In this document: in pieces, positions 36,152 to 48,732 of the stretch
Layout: the number at the start of each line of letters is the position of its first letter
Numbering within the stretch: position 1 is the first letter of the stretch
Assembly (NCBI GenBank): GCA_019973155.2
Contig: BPQB01000001.1
Span: 124,001 to 188,000 of the forward strand
Reading direction: 5' to 3'
DNA: 64,000 nt
DNA from: Phanerochaete sordida
Taxonomy: Eukaryota; Basidiomycota; Agaricomycetes; Polyporales; Phanerochaetaceae
The notes under the pieces: model-generated
What the model was told of the DNA's origin: nothing
The model's input: only the letters and a program-made list of their open reading frames with translations
The model's database searches: none
Made by a program: the position numbers and the translations under genes

Positions 36152-38485
36152 ATGCTCGCAAACTCACGTCTCCTGCGTAAGGCGAGCCGTTCTAACTCTG
36201 GTTCCGGTCTGCAGCCCCAGGCAATCACGAAATCACCGTCTTCTTCCCCTGTGAAGGAGGCGCACGAGCCCAAGGCCCGCCCACGGGCCAACGACCCGCA
36301 TCCGATACCCAGCAACGACCCGGCGAGTCAGTACACGTTGTTAGAGAAGCTCGGCACGGGCAGTTTTGGAGTCGTGTACAAGGCCATTCACAACGAGACG
36401 AAGCAGATTGTGGCCATCAAACAGATTGGTGCGTTAGCATTCAGGATGGTGAGGCGGCGACGCTCATCTTTGCAACGCAGATTTGGAAGACTCGGACGAC
36501 GACATCTCGGAAATACAACAAGAGATTGCGAACCTTGCACAGTGCGACTCCGAATACGTCACCCGCTACTATGGCTCCTTCGTCGTTGCCTACAAGCTCT
36601 GGATTGTCATGGAGTTCCTCGCGGGGGGCTCATGTTTGGACCTCCTCAAAGCAGGCGTGTTCTCGGAGGCGCACATAGCGGTCATATGCCGGGAGCTCTT
36701 GCTTGGACTCGACTACCTGCACAGCGAGAGCACCATTCACCGTGACATCAAGGCGGCTAATGTGCTCCTGTCGGCCTCCGGCAAAGTGAAGCTTGCAGAT
36801 TTCGGTGTCGCTGCTCAGTTGACTACGACATTGCGCCATACCTTTGTTGGCACGCCGTTCTGGATGGCTCCGGAAGTCATCCGCCAAGCAGGTTACGACG
36901 CGAAGGCCGATATCTGGAGCTTGGGCATTACTGCAATCGAAATGGCGAAGGGTGAACCACCGCTGGCGGAGTACCACCCTATGCGGGTCCTCTTCCTCAT
37001 TCCCAAGGCAAAGCCCCCAACGCTTGAAGGCGCATTCTCGCTCGCGTTCAAGGACTTCGTCGCACAGTGCTTGACCAAGGACCCGAAGCTGGTGAGCCTG
37101 CATCTCACATTCCCGTGAAGCTGTGTGTCTTACCTACTGCCTCTAGCGCCCTACTACAAAGGAGCTGCTTCAGCACCGGTTCATTCGCACTGCCCGGAAG
37201 ACATCCTACCTGACTGAGCTGATAGAGCGCTACCAGGATTACCGGTCACGCCAGCCGGGCAGGCCGCCCCAGATGTACCAGGCTACCGTGCGCAATAGCG
37301 GCATGTGGGACTCCATGCGCAGCGACTGGAACTTCGACACCATCAGGTCTATGTCTGCGATGGGCTCAGTCAAGAGTATGGCCCAGCGACTGTCCATGCA
37401 CGAAACCATTCCCGACGAAGAGTTCGAAGAAGACTCCGGTTTCCAGCCTCATGAGTCGATTAATACCGACGGTGCTACCCACGGAAGCGATGTCCCCTCG
37501 AACCCGCTTCTGCCGAACTCGGACGCAGGTCATTCCACTGTCATCATTCGCCCCATCTCTGGCGCGTACAGTGAGAAGGACATCCCCCCTCTTGTCACTG
37601 ACACCGGCTCCGATGAGACTGCCAACGTCACCGGCCCCTCGACACCACCAGAGATGTCCCCTGTCTCCCCTGACACTAGCGAGCCGCCCCCCGCTTACTC
37701 TGGCTCCGTGCGGTCAACGTCGTCGTCACAGAGGCGCGCTTCGTATGCCGCTCGCCAGAACGTGACGACTGGTACGGTCCTTGGAGAAGCTGACCTTGGT
37801 AACGGCGTGGACACAATACGGCCAGTCAAGAAGGTCGATACTGTCCGGAGCTTGCGGTTGTCGGAAGAGTACGTCGGCAGCCTGAAGCGGGAAAGGAGTG
37901 GCAGTGGCAGCCAGTCTGGCAGCTCTCCCAGCTCGCCGGTCCAGTCGAAAGGAAGCGCGAAGCGACTTGAGGCTGCAAATGCTGGCCGCACGATGATCGA
38001 CGAAGTATTATTGCCAACGTTTGAGAGGGTGAGTACAGTCGTGATCTTCACGCAAACCAAGCTGACAGGTGCTCCTCCAGGCTACACGAGACGACATGGA
38101 CGCTCGCGAGATTGAGTCGCTCAGCATGATCTCGAGGGGCTTTGAGGAGCTCCGGGAGGTCAACCCTGAGCTGGCGTACAACGTCATTCTTGATGTCCTG
38201 TCCGGCATCAACGAGAACCAGCAGGTTCGGCAGCACGTGCAGACGGCAAGAGGGCTCTTCCCCCACAAGCGCATCATCCGCAAGAGCCAGATGACCTCGA
38301 AAGGCCTCGTCGTCACGGAAGAGGAGGACGTCTCCGGTTTGCCCTCAACATCAGAGCCGGAAGCACCGCCAGTCCCAGACATAGACCAGGCACCGCGCAG
38401 CAAGTCGCCAATAGCGGAACTGCTGTACATGCGTTGGCTCGAGGGCCTCAAGCTGAAATGGCCCAGCCTCCTCTCGTCGTCCTAA
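36152..38485 (+). CDS. Ste20/GCK-III-type serine/threonine kinase
   Basis: Exons 36152-36428, 36481-37091, 37147-38028 and 38081-38485 close in phase and give 724 residues. The kinase domain starts at about residue 63 ([18 protein letters not shown]), with VAIKQI (catalytic Lys), [29 protein letters not shown] and a complete C-lobe. These match the MST3/MST4/YSK1 group, whose fungal members include Sps1/Kic1- and Ustilago Don3-type kinases. A Ser/Pro-rich linker (about residues 330-580) leads to a conserved helical C-terminus ([19 protein letters not shown]) and [13 protein letters not shown]. By family it acts in septation, cytokinesis or polarity through the MOR/RAM or SIN networks. The start may instead be ATG 35890 spliced to 36215. 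Confidence 0.93.
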
Positions 38486-39126
38486 GATCCCTCCCTTCCG
38501 TTCCTGCTGGTTCCCGCGTCGTCCTCTCCGGTCCTCCGTGCTCGCATCTACCCGTGTATCTTACGTATCTCCCTTCGTATATGCCCACATAGCCTACCTC
38601 CGCTGCGCTTCTCGTACATATTGGACGCTCTCTTTCCTCCCGATTGACTCTCTATTGTAGCCTCAACGGACTTTCCACGAGCCCGCCGTCCCCTACCACT
38701 TCTCTCCTGTCTTGCTTCACTCTCCTTCGCCTGGCCTCGTATATTTTATTGTTCTGCACTGCCCGCTGCCGTTCCTTCTCCAGCCCCGCGCACGCACCAC
38801 CGTTGTTTAAGTATTGTTTAATGATTATGACATTCACGATCATCGAACGTACGTTTGACGAACGCAGATATCGAGTTCAAGTACGCGTGTGGAGAATCTA
38901 CGGAGTTAGGTAGCAGAGGACATGAGGTGTAAAACGTAGAAGGCATCGCGGTCATGAACAGCTCGTGGAAGACGTACAAGGGTATCCGACAGTATGGTAC
39001 AGATGTCTATGCTACGCAGCGAAGAAGGGGTTATAAACATACACAAGGACAAGATAGCACGATGAAAGCAAAGCGAGGACGTGAAGAAATCTAGCAGCGT
39101 GTAGATACTCGACGATAGTAATAAGT
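38486..39126. other. intergenic between convergent genes
   Basis: 3' flanks of the kinase (+) and of the low-complexity protein (-). A CT-rich stretch near 38500-38780 is followed by AT-richer sequence. No gene seen. Confidence 0.5.
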
Positions 39127-42100
39127 TTACTGTGCTTTGTCTTTGCGTTTTCGCCTGAAGATACCGAACAGTCTGCGCCAGAAGCCGCGCTTTTTGGGAG
39201 GGGGTGGTGGAGGCGGCTCATCGAGCTCGGGCGGTGCCCTGGAAGAATAGCATCAGTACTCGCCTCTCGGCCTCAGTAATATGGACTTACTCGTCGACGT
39301 AAACAACCTTCTCCTCGGGTAGGTCCAAGATAACATCCTCGAGGTCGCGATGATTGGGAACCCTGACAGATTCGGGCACAGGTATTTTGCGGCGCCACAC
39401 CGCCATGCTGCTTCCGCTTTTCGAGAGGAGGAACACGAACACAATAACTTGAAACATAGGTTTGTAGCAGACAACGGACTCTTGCAGGATCCTGTCCATC
39501 GTCGGCCGGATCTGCTGCAGCGTCAGCCAGTCGAAGGCGGGCTGCTTCGGCCCACCGTCCGGCGTCGACACCTGGAAGTCCGCGTTCGCGAACAGCGCGC
39601 CTCGCTGGCCCGTCTCCAGGAATTTCTGCACACCGAGAACGGCGATCCCGTGCGACATCGCCTGGACCCACCGCAGCAGGGACGACACACGCTCGTCTTT
39701 GTCCGGGTTGAACCCCCAGTAGATTCGCTCGCGCGCGAACCGCTTTCGCGAGTTGAAGAGGGCAGGAGTCGCCGGCTTGAGGCCTTCCCCATGAGATTCG
39801 ATGGGCGAACCGCTGTCGTTCGAATCGGAGACTCGTCCTCGCTTCGGCGGAGAGACTTCGAAAGCCGACGCCATGCGGCCGGTCGCGATATTCATCGTTC
39901 TCGAATACTCGCGGCTGGGCGTGGTAGGCGCGTGGGGGTCGATCGGACCGAATGAGGCGAATGTCCCGAGCTGCGGGGCGGCAGGAGAGGCATGCAGAGG
40001 AGCGGCGCCAGGAGGGAGTGTACCAGCAGGTGCCACACCATGAGGCATGAAACCAGCGGGTAGCATACCGGGAGACGTCATACCAGGAGGCATCATACCG
40101 GGAGGGAACGCTCCGGGGGGCAGGGTACCGTAAGGCCTACTAGGAGTCATCGCACTGGGAGGCCTGGCAGGAGCCATAGCGCTGGGTGGCATCATACCGG
40201 GCATTAGGCCAGGAGCAAGCCGTTCTGCAGGTGGCTGATATTGGTAGGATATGCCCGAATTCGTCTTGCGCTTGCGGTCAGCTTGCCGAGGGTCTAGATA
40301 CATGTCGTCGAGGTCGTCGTAATCCTCATCTTCGAGCTCGTCTCCGTCTTCGTCCTCTTCGTCGTAGTCATCTTCCTCTTCCTCTTCTTCTTCTGGGATG
40401 GCGCCCCAACCTGGATGAGCCCTAGGTGACTTCCCTGCACCATGGGCGAGCTTCGGCTGTCCCAAAGCAGCATGGCCATTCGGCGAAGGCCAGCCCGTGC
40501 CAGCGTTCGTCTGTCCCCAGTCATTGACTTCCCTCGCCTTGTGACCCTTGCCTGGTGCGCCGTGGCTACCGCCCCAGTCAGCGCCGCCTGTCGAGCTCCA
40601 TCCATCTGCGTCTCGGTGCTTGGGCTTGTGATGATCGTGGCTCCGCCCTCGCTCCCTATGACTGGTTTTCGGCTGTGCCCAGGCAGCATCATCGTCCTCG
40701 TAATTTGCATGTCCCCTTCCACCGCCGCCTCCCCCACCGCCGGGATCTCCCCATCCTCCCCCTCTTCCGCCACCAGTAGCTGCGGTATTGCCCCAGCCGC
40801 CATCGTCTTCGCCATCCTCGTCTGCGCCCCAGCCGTTCCGGGCAGAGTCGCGCCCGACGTCTGTCCACTCCTGGCTACCCCAGCTCTGCGACGGCTGCAT
40901 CTGCTGCGGCCGTTGCGGTTTAGCCTGTCCGCGGAGCGCACCCTGCTCTTGGCGTGTTTTCGCCCACTGGTCCCAAGACTGTTTCGGCTGCTGCGGCCAG
41001 GCTGGAGACTGCTCGCCAGCGGCGGGCGCGGGAGGATGGCGCTGATGCATCCCCGGCGGGAACTGACCCGGCATCGCGTTTCTGGCGTTGGCTCGGTCGA
41101 GCATCGCGTGGAGCTGCGCATCTCGCTGAGCCGCTTGCTGCAATATCGCGTTTGCTGGGGCGACGACAGTGGCCGCAGCTGTCGCGGGAGACTGGGCTTG
41201 TGGGTGCGAAGGCGCCGTCGGTACACTAGCCATCATAGTCGCAGCGACCTGGGGCATACCAAACTGCGGCTCCTTCCCCCATGTTGTCCATGCGCCAGTC
41301 GGGAGCTTCACAGGTGCGGACTGCGACGGCGGAGGCACCGGTGCGGGTGGAAAGTTCGTTTGGATGCGAGCGGGTTGTTGGTGAGCTTGACGTTGAACAA
41401 AACCTGCACCAGGGGGTTGGTTGATGCCTCCGAAACCAAGCTGAGGTTTCTCTGGTGCTCCCCAGCCGCCCGCAAAGCCGGGGGCGCTTTGGCTATGGGC
41501 ATGCATGACGCCGTTCGCTTGTGGGGGAGATTGTTGGGTATGACGACCAAGAGCCTGGGGCGCAGCTCCCGGAGGCATTTGAGAGGCAGCCTCAAAGGCC
41601 ACGCGTTTGGAAGCAGGTGGGGTAGGGACGGTAGGCGGCGATTTCTTCATGTTGCCCTTGTATGGACCCGGCGCAGGGGCCGGCGCAGCACCAAACGCGC
41701 TCGTGAGCGCAGACGTGATGTTCGCCATGTTCGCCATGTTCGCCATGCCCCAGCCACCACCACCACCACCTTGTGCGGGTAGCTCTTGACCCCACCCGGC
41801 AGCAGGACTTGCACCCATCGCAGGGGTCGCGTGCGCTCCCGTCCCGCTGCCTCCGCCCCATTGATCGCCTTCTCGGGCATGATGCCCCCAGCCGTCGCCG
41901 TGCTCATCCTCCCCCTCACCTTCGTCCCCTTCTTCCTCTTCATCCTGCCGGCCCCAAGCGCCTGCGAGGTACTTGGGTTCTCCTGAGGCATAAGAGAGTA
42001 GATGGGACATGGAGGTGAACAACAGATATGCGTTCGATGGACAATAAGCGTCATGAATGTCGCGTGCGTCGCAGATAAGACGCACCTTCTGCAGCTTCCC

Positions 42101-42299
42101 AAGTGTTAGCCGGGTACGATCCTGACGCAGCACCGTTTAAAGCGTGTACGTTTGCATTACGTTTGGGTAGTGTTTGAATCTGCTCCGGTATTGTGGGCAG
42201 CTTGCCGGGCGGTGGAGGTGGTGGCGGTGGTACAGGAAACGCTCCTGGAATTTGCTGCCTGGTAGGATCCTTCTGTTTACCTTTCAGCTTCTTGGGCAT
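39127..42299 (-). CDS. large low-complexity protein with conserved C-terminus
   Basis: Three exons, 42299-42086, 41982-39291 and 39238-39127, join in phase to give 1005 residues. It begins MPKKLKGKQKD with a proline run (PPPPPPPP), continues through Glu/Gly/Trp-rich and Gln/Ala/Pro-rich disordered sequence, an acidic stretch EEEEEEDDYDEEDED, and a run of PPGMMPPGM-type repeats. The last ~230 residues are ordered: RERIYWGFNPDKDERVSSLLRW, IAVLGVQKFLETGQRGALF, FDWLTLQQIRPTMDRILQES. The end is a proline block plus KKRGFWRRLFGIFRRKRK, a basic amphipathic tail that could bind membranes or RNA. The ordered part suggests a globular interaction domain. I do not recognise the family. Confidence 0.82.
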
Positions 42300-42954
42300 G
42301 GCGGACTGGGCTTGAGATTGCACTTCTAGGGTGCGCAATACGGTAGGAGGAGACGGTGGGCTAGTACTCTTCGAAGAGTTGCTGGCTAAGACGCGATGGA
42401 ACACGCAAAGAGAGCGTGTCCGCGCTTTGAGGCCTCAAGCGCGTTCGCTAGCACCGACAGAGCGTTGACGAGATGCGTACAGAAGTCGTCGTAACGTTGA
42501 GGAATGCCATCTTCACAGCCCGCACACCAATAGAGTTAGAGGCGAAACGCCCGTGGTTATCGTGGTATTCTGGTTACTGGTGCTCTGGATGATATCGTTT
42601 TGCGCACGAGCGGGCTGTACAATGAGGCAAAGCAGAGTACTTGTTTCCGGAGACCATCGCAGCGAGACGGGAAGAGCAGAGAGTGCTCGATCACCTATCC
42701 CCGCATTCCTTGGCTACGCTGAACGTGGGAATGATCGACAGTAAGTAATCGGCCTTATGCCAGCTTACCATATTTAAATTCTCTCTGATACCGATAAGCA
42801 ATGGTACTTACCTGCCGGTAACTCATGCATTGTCCTCCGGTTACGGCACATCGCAGTTACGCTTTCGACCCGCTTGTTCCCAGAGGCTCCGGTACATTGT
42901 CGTAGACCCGCTCTTATCCATGAATACTTCGCTACTAGGCCTGAGACCTCCAAG
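42300..42954. other. divergent promoter region
   Basis: Spacer between the divergent low-complexity gene and the STB6-like gene. No clear core element or gene. Confidence 0.45.
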
Positions 42955-45900
42955 ATGAGTCTGCACACACCGAAGAGGCCCCGAGTGTCGACAAACACTT
43001 CCCACCTTCCCGTTCCTCAGTCGGTCTCCCCTGCGTCATCGGCGGAAGGGGGAGGTACCTCACCCCTGCTTCCCCCTTTCCAGCTGGCAAGGCCTACGTT
43101 GTCTCGGCAATCGACCATGTCCGTCGCAGCGTCGCAACAATATCGTACGCCGTTCCTGACACCGAAGACAAGCAATGTGAACACAGGACAGTCACCACAC
43201 ACCCTAAGGCTGCTCATGCCTACTGTCCGTCCTACACGACAGTCACCGCATGCGTCGCCAGCTTCCCGGATGTCTCCTTTCAAGTCGTCGCCGTCCAAGG
43301 TGGGAAGGTCGAGGGCAGGCTCGATAATACATAGCCTTCAACCTTCGCCGGATCCGAGCGCCACTGTGCAGGTAGCTGTCGACTGGGTCGGTGGTGGATG
43401 CCGCTTCGAGGTAGTAGAGGACACTGTCGAACTCGAAGGCTATCAACTGTACGCGGTTGAGAAATGGTGAGTTGACGAGTTCATCGCTGGCTGGTACGCT
43501 CAATAGAGTTGCAAGGGTTGTAGAGCGGACGCGTCCAGTGACGGCTCTAACGGTCTTCACCGGAGATCCCAGCCACAAAGTGTGCATCTTCACGCAACTA
43601 TACTCGCAGAAGCTCAAGCTGCTATAGGTCACTATGACGGCCCTGAGTCCCTCACCATCACTCAGTGCCTTGGAAGCTCAGGCAGAATGGGATAGGGCCA
43701 TTCACCAACTGCGCCGAGATGGTGCCCGCCCAAGAGAGGTAAGCACATGCACCCTTCTCATGTCGTGTTGAAGGTACAATCATGCACTCAAGACAGACCA
43801 AGGCTTCGTCATGGTCACTTCATTGGCCAACTTTCGCTCCGACTACACCATCGTGCATATACCTCGCGGGAACTTCCTGGATGTCCAGGAGCGGTTATAT
43901 GCGAACATCAATGTCCTTCGCATGGGTTGTAGCGGTCGAACCGCTCTTACTCTTGAGGAGCCTAGGTATGGCTTTAGTCGCTCTCAAATATTCTGCGGGG
44001 CTCACTCGTGTCAGTGACACTACCAAGGACCGTTTCATCTCGGTATACCACTTACCAGACCAAGCTCTCATCAGGTCCTCCGAGCTGTTCAATTCGATCG
44101 TGCTCGAGCTTGTCAAGCTCATACAAGCCGCGCTATCCGTATTCGGAATGTTCGATTTAGACCGCGAAGCACGCGACGGCCTGTTGTGCGACGTCACATG
44201 CGATGGCATCCAACGATGGGTCACCGACATAGGCGAGCCGCTCATGAATGTCGAGGTGAGTTGGACGATATCACATTCGTCACTACTGTCTGACATAGTC
44301 TCAGCCGATGGAGAGAGTGGCGGATCCTACTGTTGTATCCGCCATTTTCAGCATGCTCCTAGTTCTCCGCAACAAGTTGCATGTCATGGGCTACGTATGT
44401 CACTGTCATAGTCATCTCACTACTCTGAGCTGATTTTTCGTTTAGATGGTACCGAAGGATCCGTTCTTAGACCCATACGGTTTCGTGAAATCCGTTTCCA
44501 ACTTCGCCACTCCAAAAATGCACGGGCACACCCACTCCCTTTCCCTTCCGCACCACGTCGTCACATCAAATCCCGGGATGTATTCCTCTATGTCACTCAC
44601 TGTGCCTCCACAGGGCGTGTACCTCAATCGCACCATCGTCGAGGCGATCAACGCGGCGTACGATAAGGCGAAGCAGAATGAGCCATACAAAGTGCACCGC
44701 GTGCTCATCAGTAAGCTCGATGACCTCGCGACGGACTTGCGGACGGCGCCGGAGCCAGGCGGCGCAACGAAAAGCCTCTTTGGCTGGGCGAACAGTCTCA
44801 AGCCGACGACAGAGCTCGACAAGTTCGCGCAGACGATCACGCAGAGCCACAAGGCCGGCTGCAGTAGCCTACGATACCTCTGGGCCGGGCGTCCAAGCGA
44901 GGTCGAGCGCAAGCGTAAGGAGAAGGAGGCGATTTGGAGCGAGGGCGAGGAGAAGGAGCGCGAGAGGGAGGCCGAGAAGGAGGCACGCGACAAGCTGCAG
45001 TGCGACAAGGACATCAAGAGCTCCGAGGACGAGGTTGATGATCCACTGCCGTGGTCTGGCAGGGTGCAGCGCAAGATCGAGAATTGGGCAGCGTGAGTTC
45101 AGAGGGACCCTTTCAGACAGTGCCTCCTGACTTTCCTACAGCCTTGGCCGAACGAAGAAGTTTAGCCAAGACTTTGGCATCCGATCGAAGGTGACCGACT
45201 CACCCGTGCGCGGGCAAGATAACCAGGTTTCCCTCCTACCTTCGGTAGTAGTATCGAAGTAAGCCTTGCTGCGTGGTTTCTTCTGATTGGCTTTTTATCG
45301 GTCATCTCAGAGATACAGGGGACGACGACGACTTGCTTACGAGCGGACAGGGGTCTCCAGTGTGTAAGTAAAGCTGATGGCTTGATTTCGCTCCATGCTG
45401 AACATCTGTGTTAGCTGACTCCCAAGTTCAAAATCCGTTCACCCTTGGTTATGGCGCATTACCCCGAGCCGAGCACTCCACGGGAGAACTCTCGCAGTAC
45501 GACCGTCGATTGACCGAGTTCAATCAACGAAATCCGCCAGCGAGGCCGTACACTCAGAATCGCGTCGTGAGCTGGTCCGGCCACGAGACAGGCAGAGGCG
45601 ACGAGTACCGAAGCCGGTCACGAATGCGGCGACGCGGCGCTAGTCCACTGAGTCGACCTGTCGACGCGTCGGAAGCCTCCAGGAGTCGAGAGAACGTCGA
45701 CGAACAAGACGATCTGCCACGTCCACGAAGGCGAAACCTGCTGGTCTTGAAGCGCCAGCGGAGCTCGGACGACGCAGAGTTCCTGCGTGGCACGCGCCCG
45801 CTCCCGATGGACCTCATGCGCGTCGACGTTGAGCTCTGCGGACAGCTGTTGATCATGCGGCGGCGCGAGGCACACCTTGCAAACGTTCTCGCGTGCCTCG

Positions 45901-46613
45901 GTGCGCTGACGACGCGACTCTCGGCGACGAACCGCACGATCCGGGGCGAGTACACGGCGAAGGCGGCCGAGCTGGACGCGCTGCGGGCGCGTGCGGGCGT
46001 CCTGCAGGAACTCGAGGGTGCGCGGGCGCGTGCGGACGCGATGACGCAGGACGCGCACGCGCTCGCGTACGAGAGCGCGCAGTTCGCGGTCGACGAGCTC
46101 TGGCACATGGCCGCGGCGCCGCGCAGCAAGGTGCTCGCGATGCGCGAGCAGGTGTTCGGGACGGGGCGCCGCCTGCCGCAGGGCTTCAAGGGCGCGCACG
46201 GGCCGTTCAACCGCCTGCAGTGGACGCTCGACGGGCGCGGGCGCCTCGTGGACCTGCACGGGCGCACGGAGAGCGAGGCCGAGGAGGAGGATGAGCTCCC
46301 ACCGATCCGGCCGGCCGTGCACGAGGACGAGGAGGTCGTCGAGAACGCGTCGCTGAAGCCGACGTGGCTCCTGCGGATGTTCAACTATTGGGGGACGCGG
46401 TGGGGCCAGAAGAGCGGCAAGGCGCCGGACAAGGGGAAGGAGAAGGAGCAAGGGATAGACGGCGTGGGGCAGACGGAGGCGGTGCAGAGCACCGATGCGG
46501 TGCTGGATCTGCCGGCGGAGGATGTGCGGGCGCGGAACGTGTCGACAGACAGCTGCACTTCAGCAGTGGAAGTACAACGCTCGCCGACGCTGGTCAGGAA
46601 TCGGACGACGTAG
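42955..46613 (+). CDS. STB6-like protein (Sin3-binding protein family)
   Basis: The ATG at 42955 starts a Ser/Pro-rich N-terminus beginning MSLHTPKRPRVST. The STB6-type domain follows: VDWVGGGCRFEVVEDTVELEGYQLYAVEKW (split across exon 1, which ends at 43466) continuing in VVERTRPVTALTVFTGDPSHK. Next come FVMVTSLANFRSDYTIVHIP, NINVLRMGCSGRTALTLEEP, a helical block, the lipase-like MVPKDPFLDPYGF segment and a charged coiled coil (RKRKEKEAIWSEGEEKERERE). The last long exon holds GTRPLPMDLMRVDVELCGQLLIM and WMAAAPRSK-like helical sequence with a second coiled coil. In yeast Stb2/Stb6 associate with Sin3. The assignment rests on the N-terminal domain pattern; nuclear localisation is inferred. At least nine exons are present. 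Confidence 0.68.
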
Positions 46614-47020
46614 CAACGTACGGCTTTTCTGGATTTTGAGACTTGGGCATCATGTGGATCTTTTGCACGCTAATTTATTGTCGCGTTTAGTTTAGGTTGG
46701 ATGCTACAACTCCACCCGCTTGGTCTGCCACTGCTTTAGGTATTTCAGCCCCAAAGATATCATGTGAACTGATCCCACAGAGTACGCGATGCTATCAATT
46801 AGACCTCTGCTCCATTCGTCGTCACAATTAACCCTTCAAGTTTTCAAGCCTCAAGGCCTCAAGAAACCTCAAGCTTCAAGTTGCAATTGTAACTTCGATG
46901 TTCTTTCCAGTGGTATGCTCGGGCTCAATATTGGAGCTGTACAGTGTTACGGAAATGAGGTAGTTCACATTCGAGTCGAGCCCTCCTTGCAGCTTTTCAA
47001 CGCCCTGGTCACGTCGTACA
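46614..47020. other. 3' flank; part of tandem duplication unit 1
   Basis: No gene called. Open minus-strand sequence at about 46876-47000 (VNYLISVTLYSSN) lines up with 48560-48700 in the second unit but with frame breaks. It may be an extra 3' exon or an untranslated tail of the small secreted-protein genes. Confidence 0.4.
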
Positions 47021-47330
47021 TCAGGGTGAGGGCGCCTTGTTCTGAATCTCCCCGATACTGAGATGAGCCCCATTCCTCAGAATCTCCGCTCGTGCTATCG
47101 GAGTACTTATCAGCCTTGGGCACAGTTAGTGCTCGAAGGGGAACGCGCCTTTCAGGATCGCAGCCTCGGACTGCGGACGCTGGACGAGTCCCTCGGCATC
47201 CAAAGCTGTGGTGGTTGCGTTTAGCCTGTGCTGTTCGTGCAAAGTATCGGAGGGCCTCACGTGTGGGCGCAGCGTGCACGAAGGTAGCGAGCAGTGCAGC
47301 CGAATATGCAAAGAGCTTGGACAGCTGCAT
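47021..47330 (-). CDS. small secreted protein A1 (novel family)
   Basis: Exons 47330-47261, 47205-47149 and 47094-47021 give 66 residues. Exon 1 is a signal peptide of 20-21 residues starting MQLSKLF and ending VHA|APT. Exon 2 (19 codons) encodes GLVQRPQSEAAILK; exon 3 starts ARAEILRNGAHL. The mature peptide would be about 45 residues, helical in its middle and without cysteines. Intron 1 (55 nt) has GT-AG ends and a GCTAAAC branch site. Intron 2 (54 nt) has AG but a GC donor (GCGCGT) at the place where the relic copy at 63.4 kb has GTATGT. If intron 2 is not spliced, a stop 7 codons into it gives a 49-residue protein. Function unknown; secretion predicted from sequence. Confidence 0.6.
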
Positions 47331-47989
47331 TCTTGAGGTAGTGGTATGGGGGTAGGTTACGAGGTCGACTGGCGGATGAAGGTGTTGCTGACCCGCATAT
47401 TTATTCGCTTTCACCATCGCGAAGCGCAGGGTCTATAGGATCCGTTCGCGATCTGCGCCGCGGCCCGTTCCCACAAAGTCAACGGCTTCGTGGAGGTGTC
47501 ACATACACGCGAGGCTTCTCGGCAGGGTCCATTCTGCTACCGGGAGTAAGTCAATGATTATCTCTGGAAAGGCCAAAAGCTTCTCATGCTCTGGGATACG
47601 GCACACGACCACCTCAAGTTAGAAACGCGCTGCAGTGTTGGATGTGGCGCCTTTGAGTATGTTCTACGCACTTCGCATGTGTGTGCTTGCATTCAGCACC
47701 AGCTCTGCACAGCATGCACAGTAGACAGCCGCATCGTCGCAGCCTTAGCAGAGCCCGATAACGGTGGCACTGCGCCGTGAGAATGCGGAAAGATCTCGCT
47801 CTGGCTTGACATGACAGATAGATGCGGCGGCCTACCTGAGAGTTGGGCTTGATAGCTCGCACAGTGGGCTCATTTGTTCCGTACCAGCAATGGCAGAAGA
47901 ACGATGCCGTTCAGACATCAAGGCACCATCTATGTATTGGAACGGCGACGGTGCCGCCTCTTCCGCAATTCAACAGGCTAGAGGCGAGC
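47331..47989. other. spacer of duplication unit 1
   Basis: Matches 49043-49733 of unit 2. No gene is supported; short frames differ between the two units. Confidence 0.4.
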
Positions 47990-48109
47990 CTAGACTCGTC
48001 TGCTTCCCTCTCGAGCTCCTTGATGACAACATGAACAGCGTGCAATCGCGGCGTGCGCGGTGGCGGCAAGCATAACAATCGAACACGAGAGGGACTTCAA
48101 CAGCTGCAT
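47990..48109 (-). pseudogene. truncated copy B1 of the small secreted-protein family
   Basis: The ATG at 48109 begins a good signal peptide (MQLLKSLSC ... ATAHAA) homologous to exon 1 of B2. Immediately after it, without intron, the DNA resembles exon 3 of the family (AVHVVIKELE in a +1 frame, compare IHVTVKEP in B2). Intron 1, exon 2 and intron 2 are missing. In the signal-peptide frame the product would be only 39 residues, ending at 47990. I read this as a deletion-fused, probably inactive copy, though a short secreted peptide could still be made. Confidence 0.45.
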
Positions 48110-48732
48110 TGTTAAGTGCAGAAACTAAGCTACGCCATCGATTTACTAAATGCGCTCTGGAATGTGCCCTCGTAGATCCCGATGCTGCGTAGAGGTGACA
48201 GCCTGAACAGGCACGGTGATAGTACAGTGCCTCTGAGGGCCTTTCAAGTTTCCTTGATCTGAGATGCACAGTGGGCTTTGCACGTTTAGCATTCAACTCT
48301 GCACAGTGTAAGCAGTATCCTGCCGCCTTTCGCCCGATGCTGATTTATTTTTCGTGGTCCGATCTCTGCAGATGCCTTGCTGACCCCTCAGAGACGGAGG
48401 TAGCCTACTCGCCTGACCTTGCAACTTGTCACCGTCAAAGTGATGCTTGAGTAATTTATCACAGGGCCTCTTCCCTCGTGAGCATTTTAATTGACGAGCT
48501 TACTACTCCGCAAAGTAATGCTTCCGACAAAGTACGTGACGCTGGAAGTTGGGATCCATGCGCCAGAAAACTTTACAACGGGCTCTTCATGTAATTCACT
48601 TGTCTTTGCAGTGGTATAACCACCTCAGACTAAATGTCAGACTCAGAGCTGGACAGTGTCATGAAGATGATATATGTCATATTCACGCAGAGCCCTCCTT
48701 GCAGAATATCGACGCCCAGGTCACATCACAAG
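48110..48732. other. spacer between duplication units
   Basis: Junction of the two tandem units. The part at 48560-48730 corresponds to the 3' flank of A1. No gene called. Confidence 0.4.

Noticed and set aside
47126..47330. A 49-residue model for A1 (and A2) ending in exon 2 read-through
   Set aside because: Kept only as an alternative: phase agreement with copy C and the match of exon 3 between B2 and C favour three exons.
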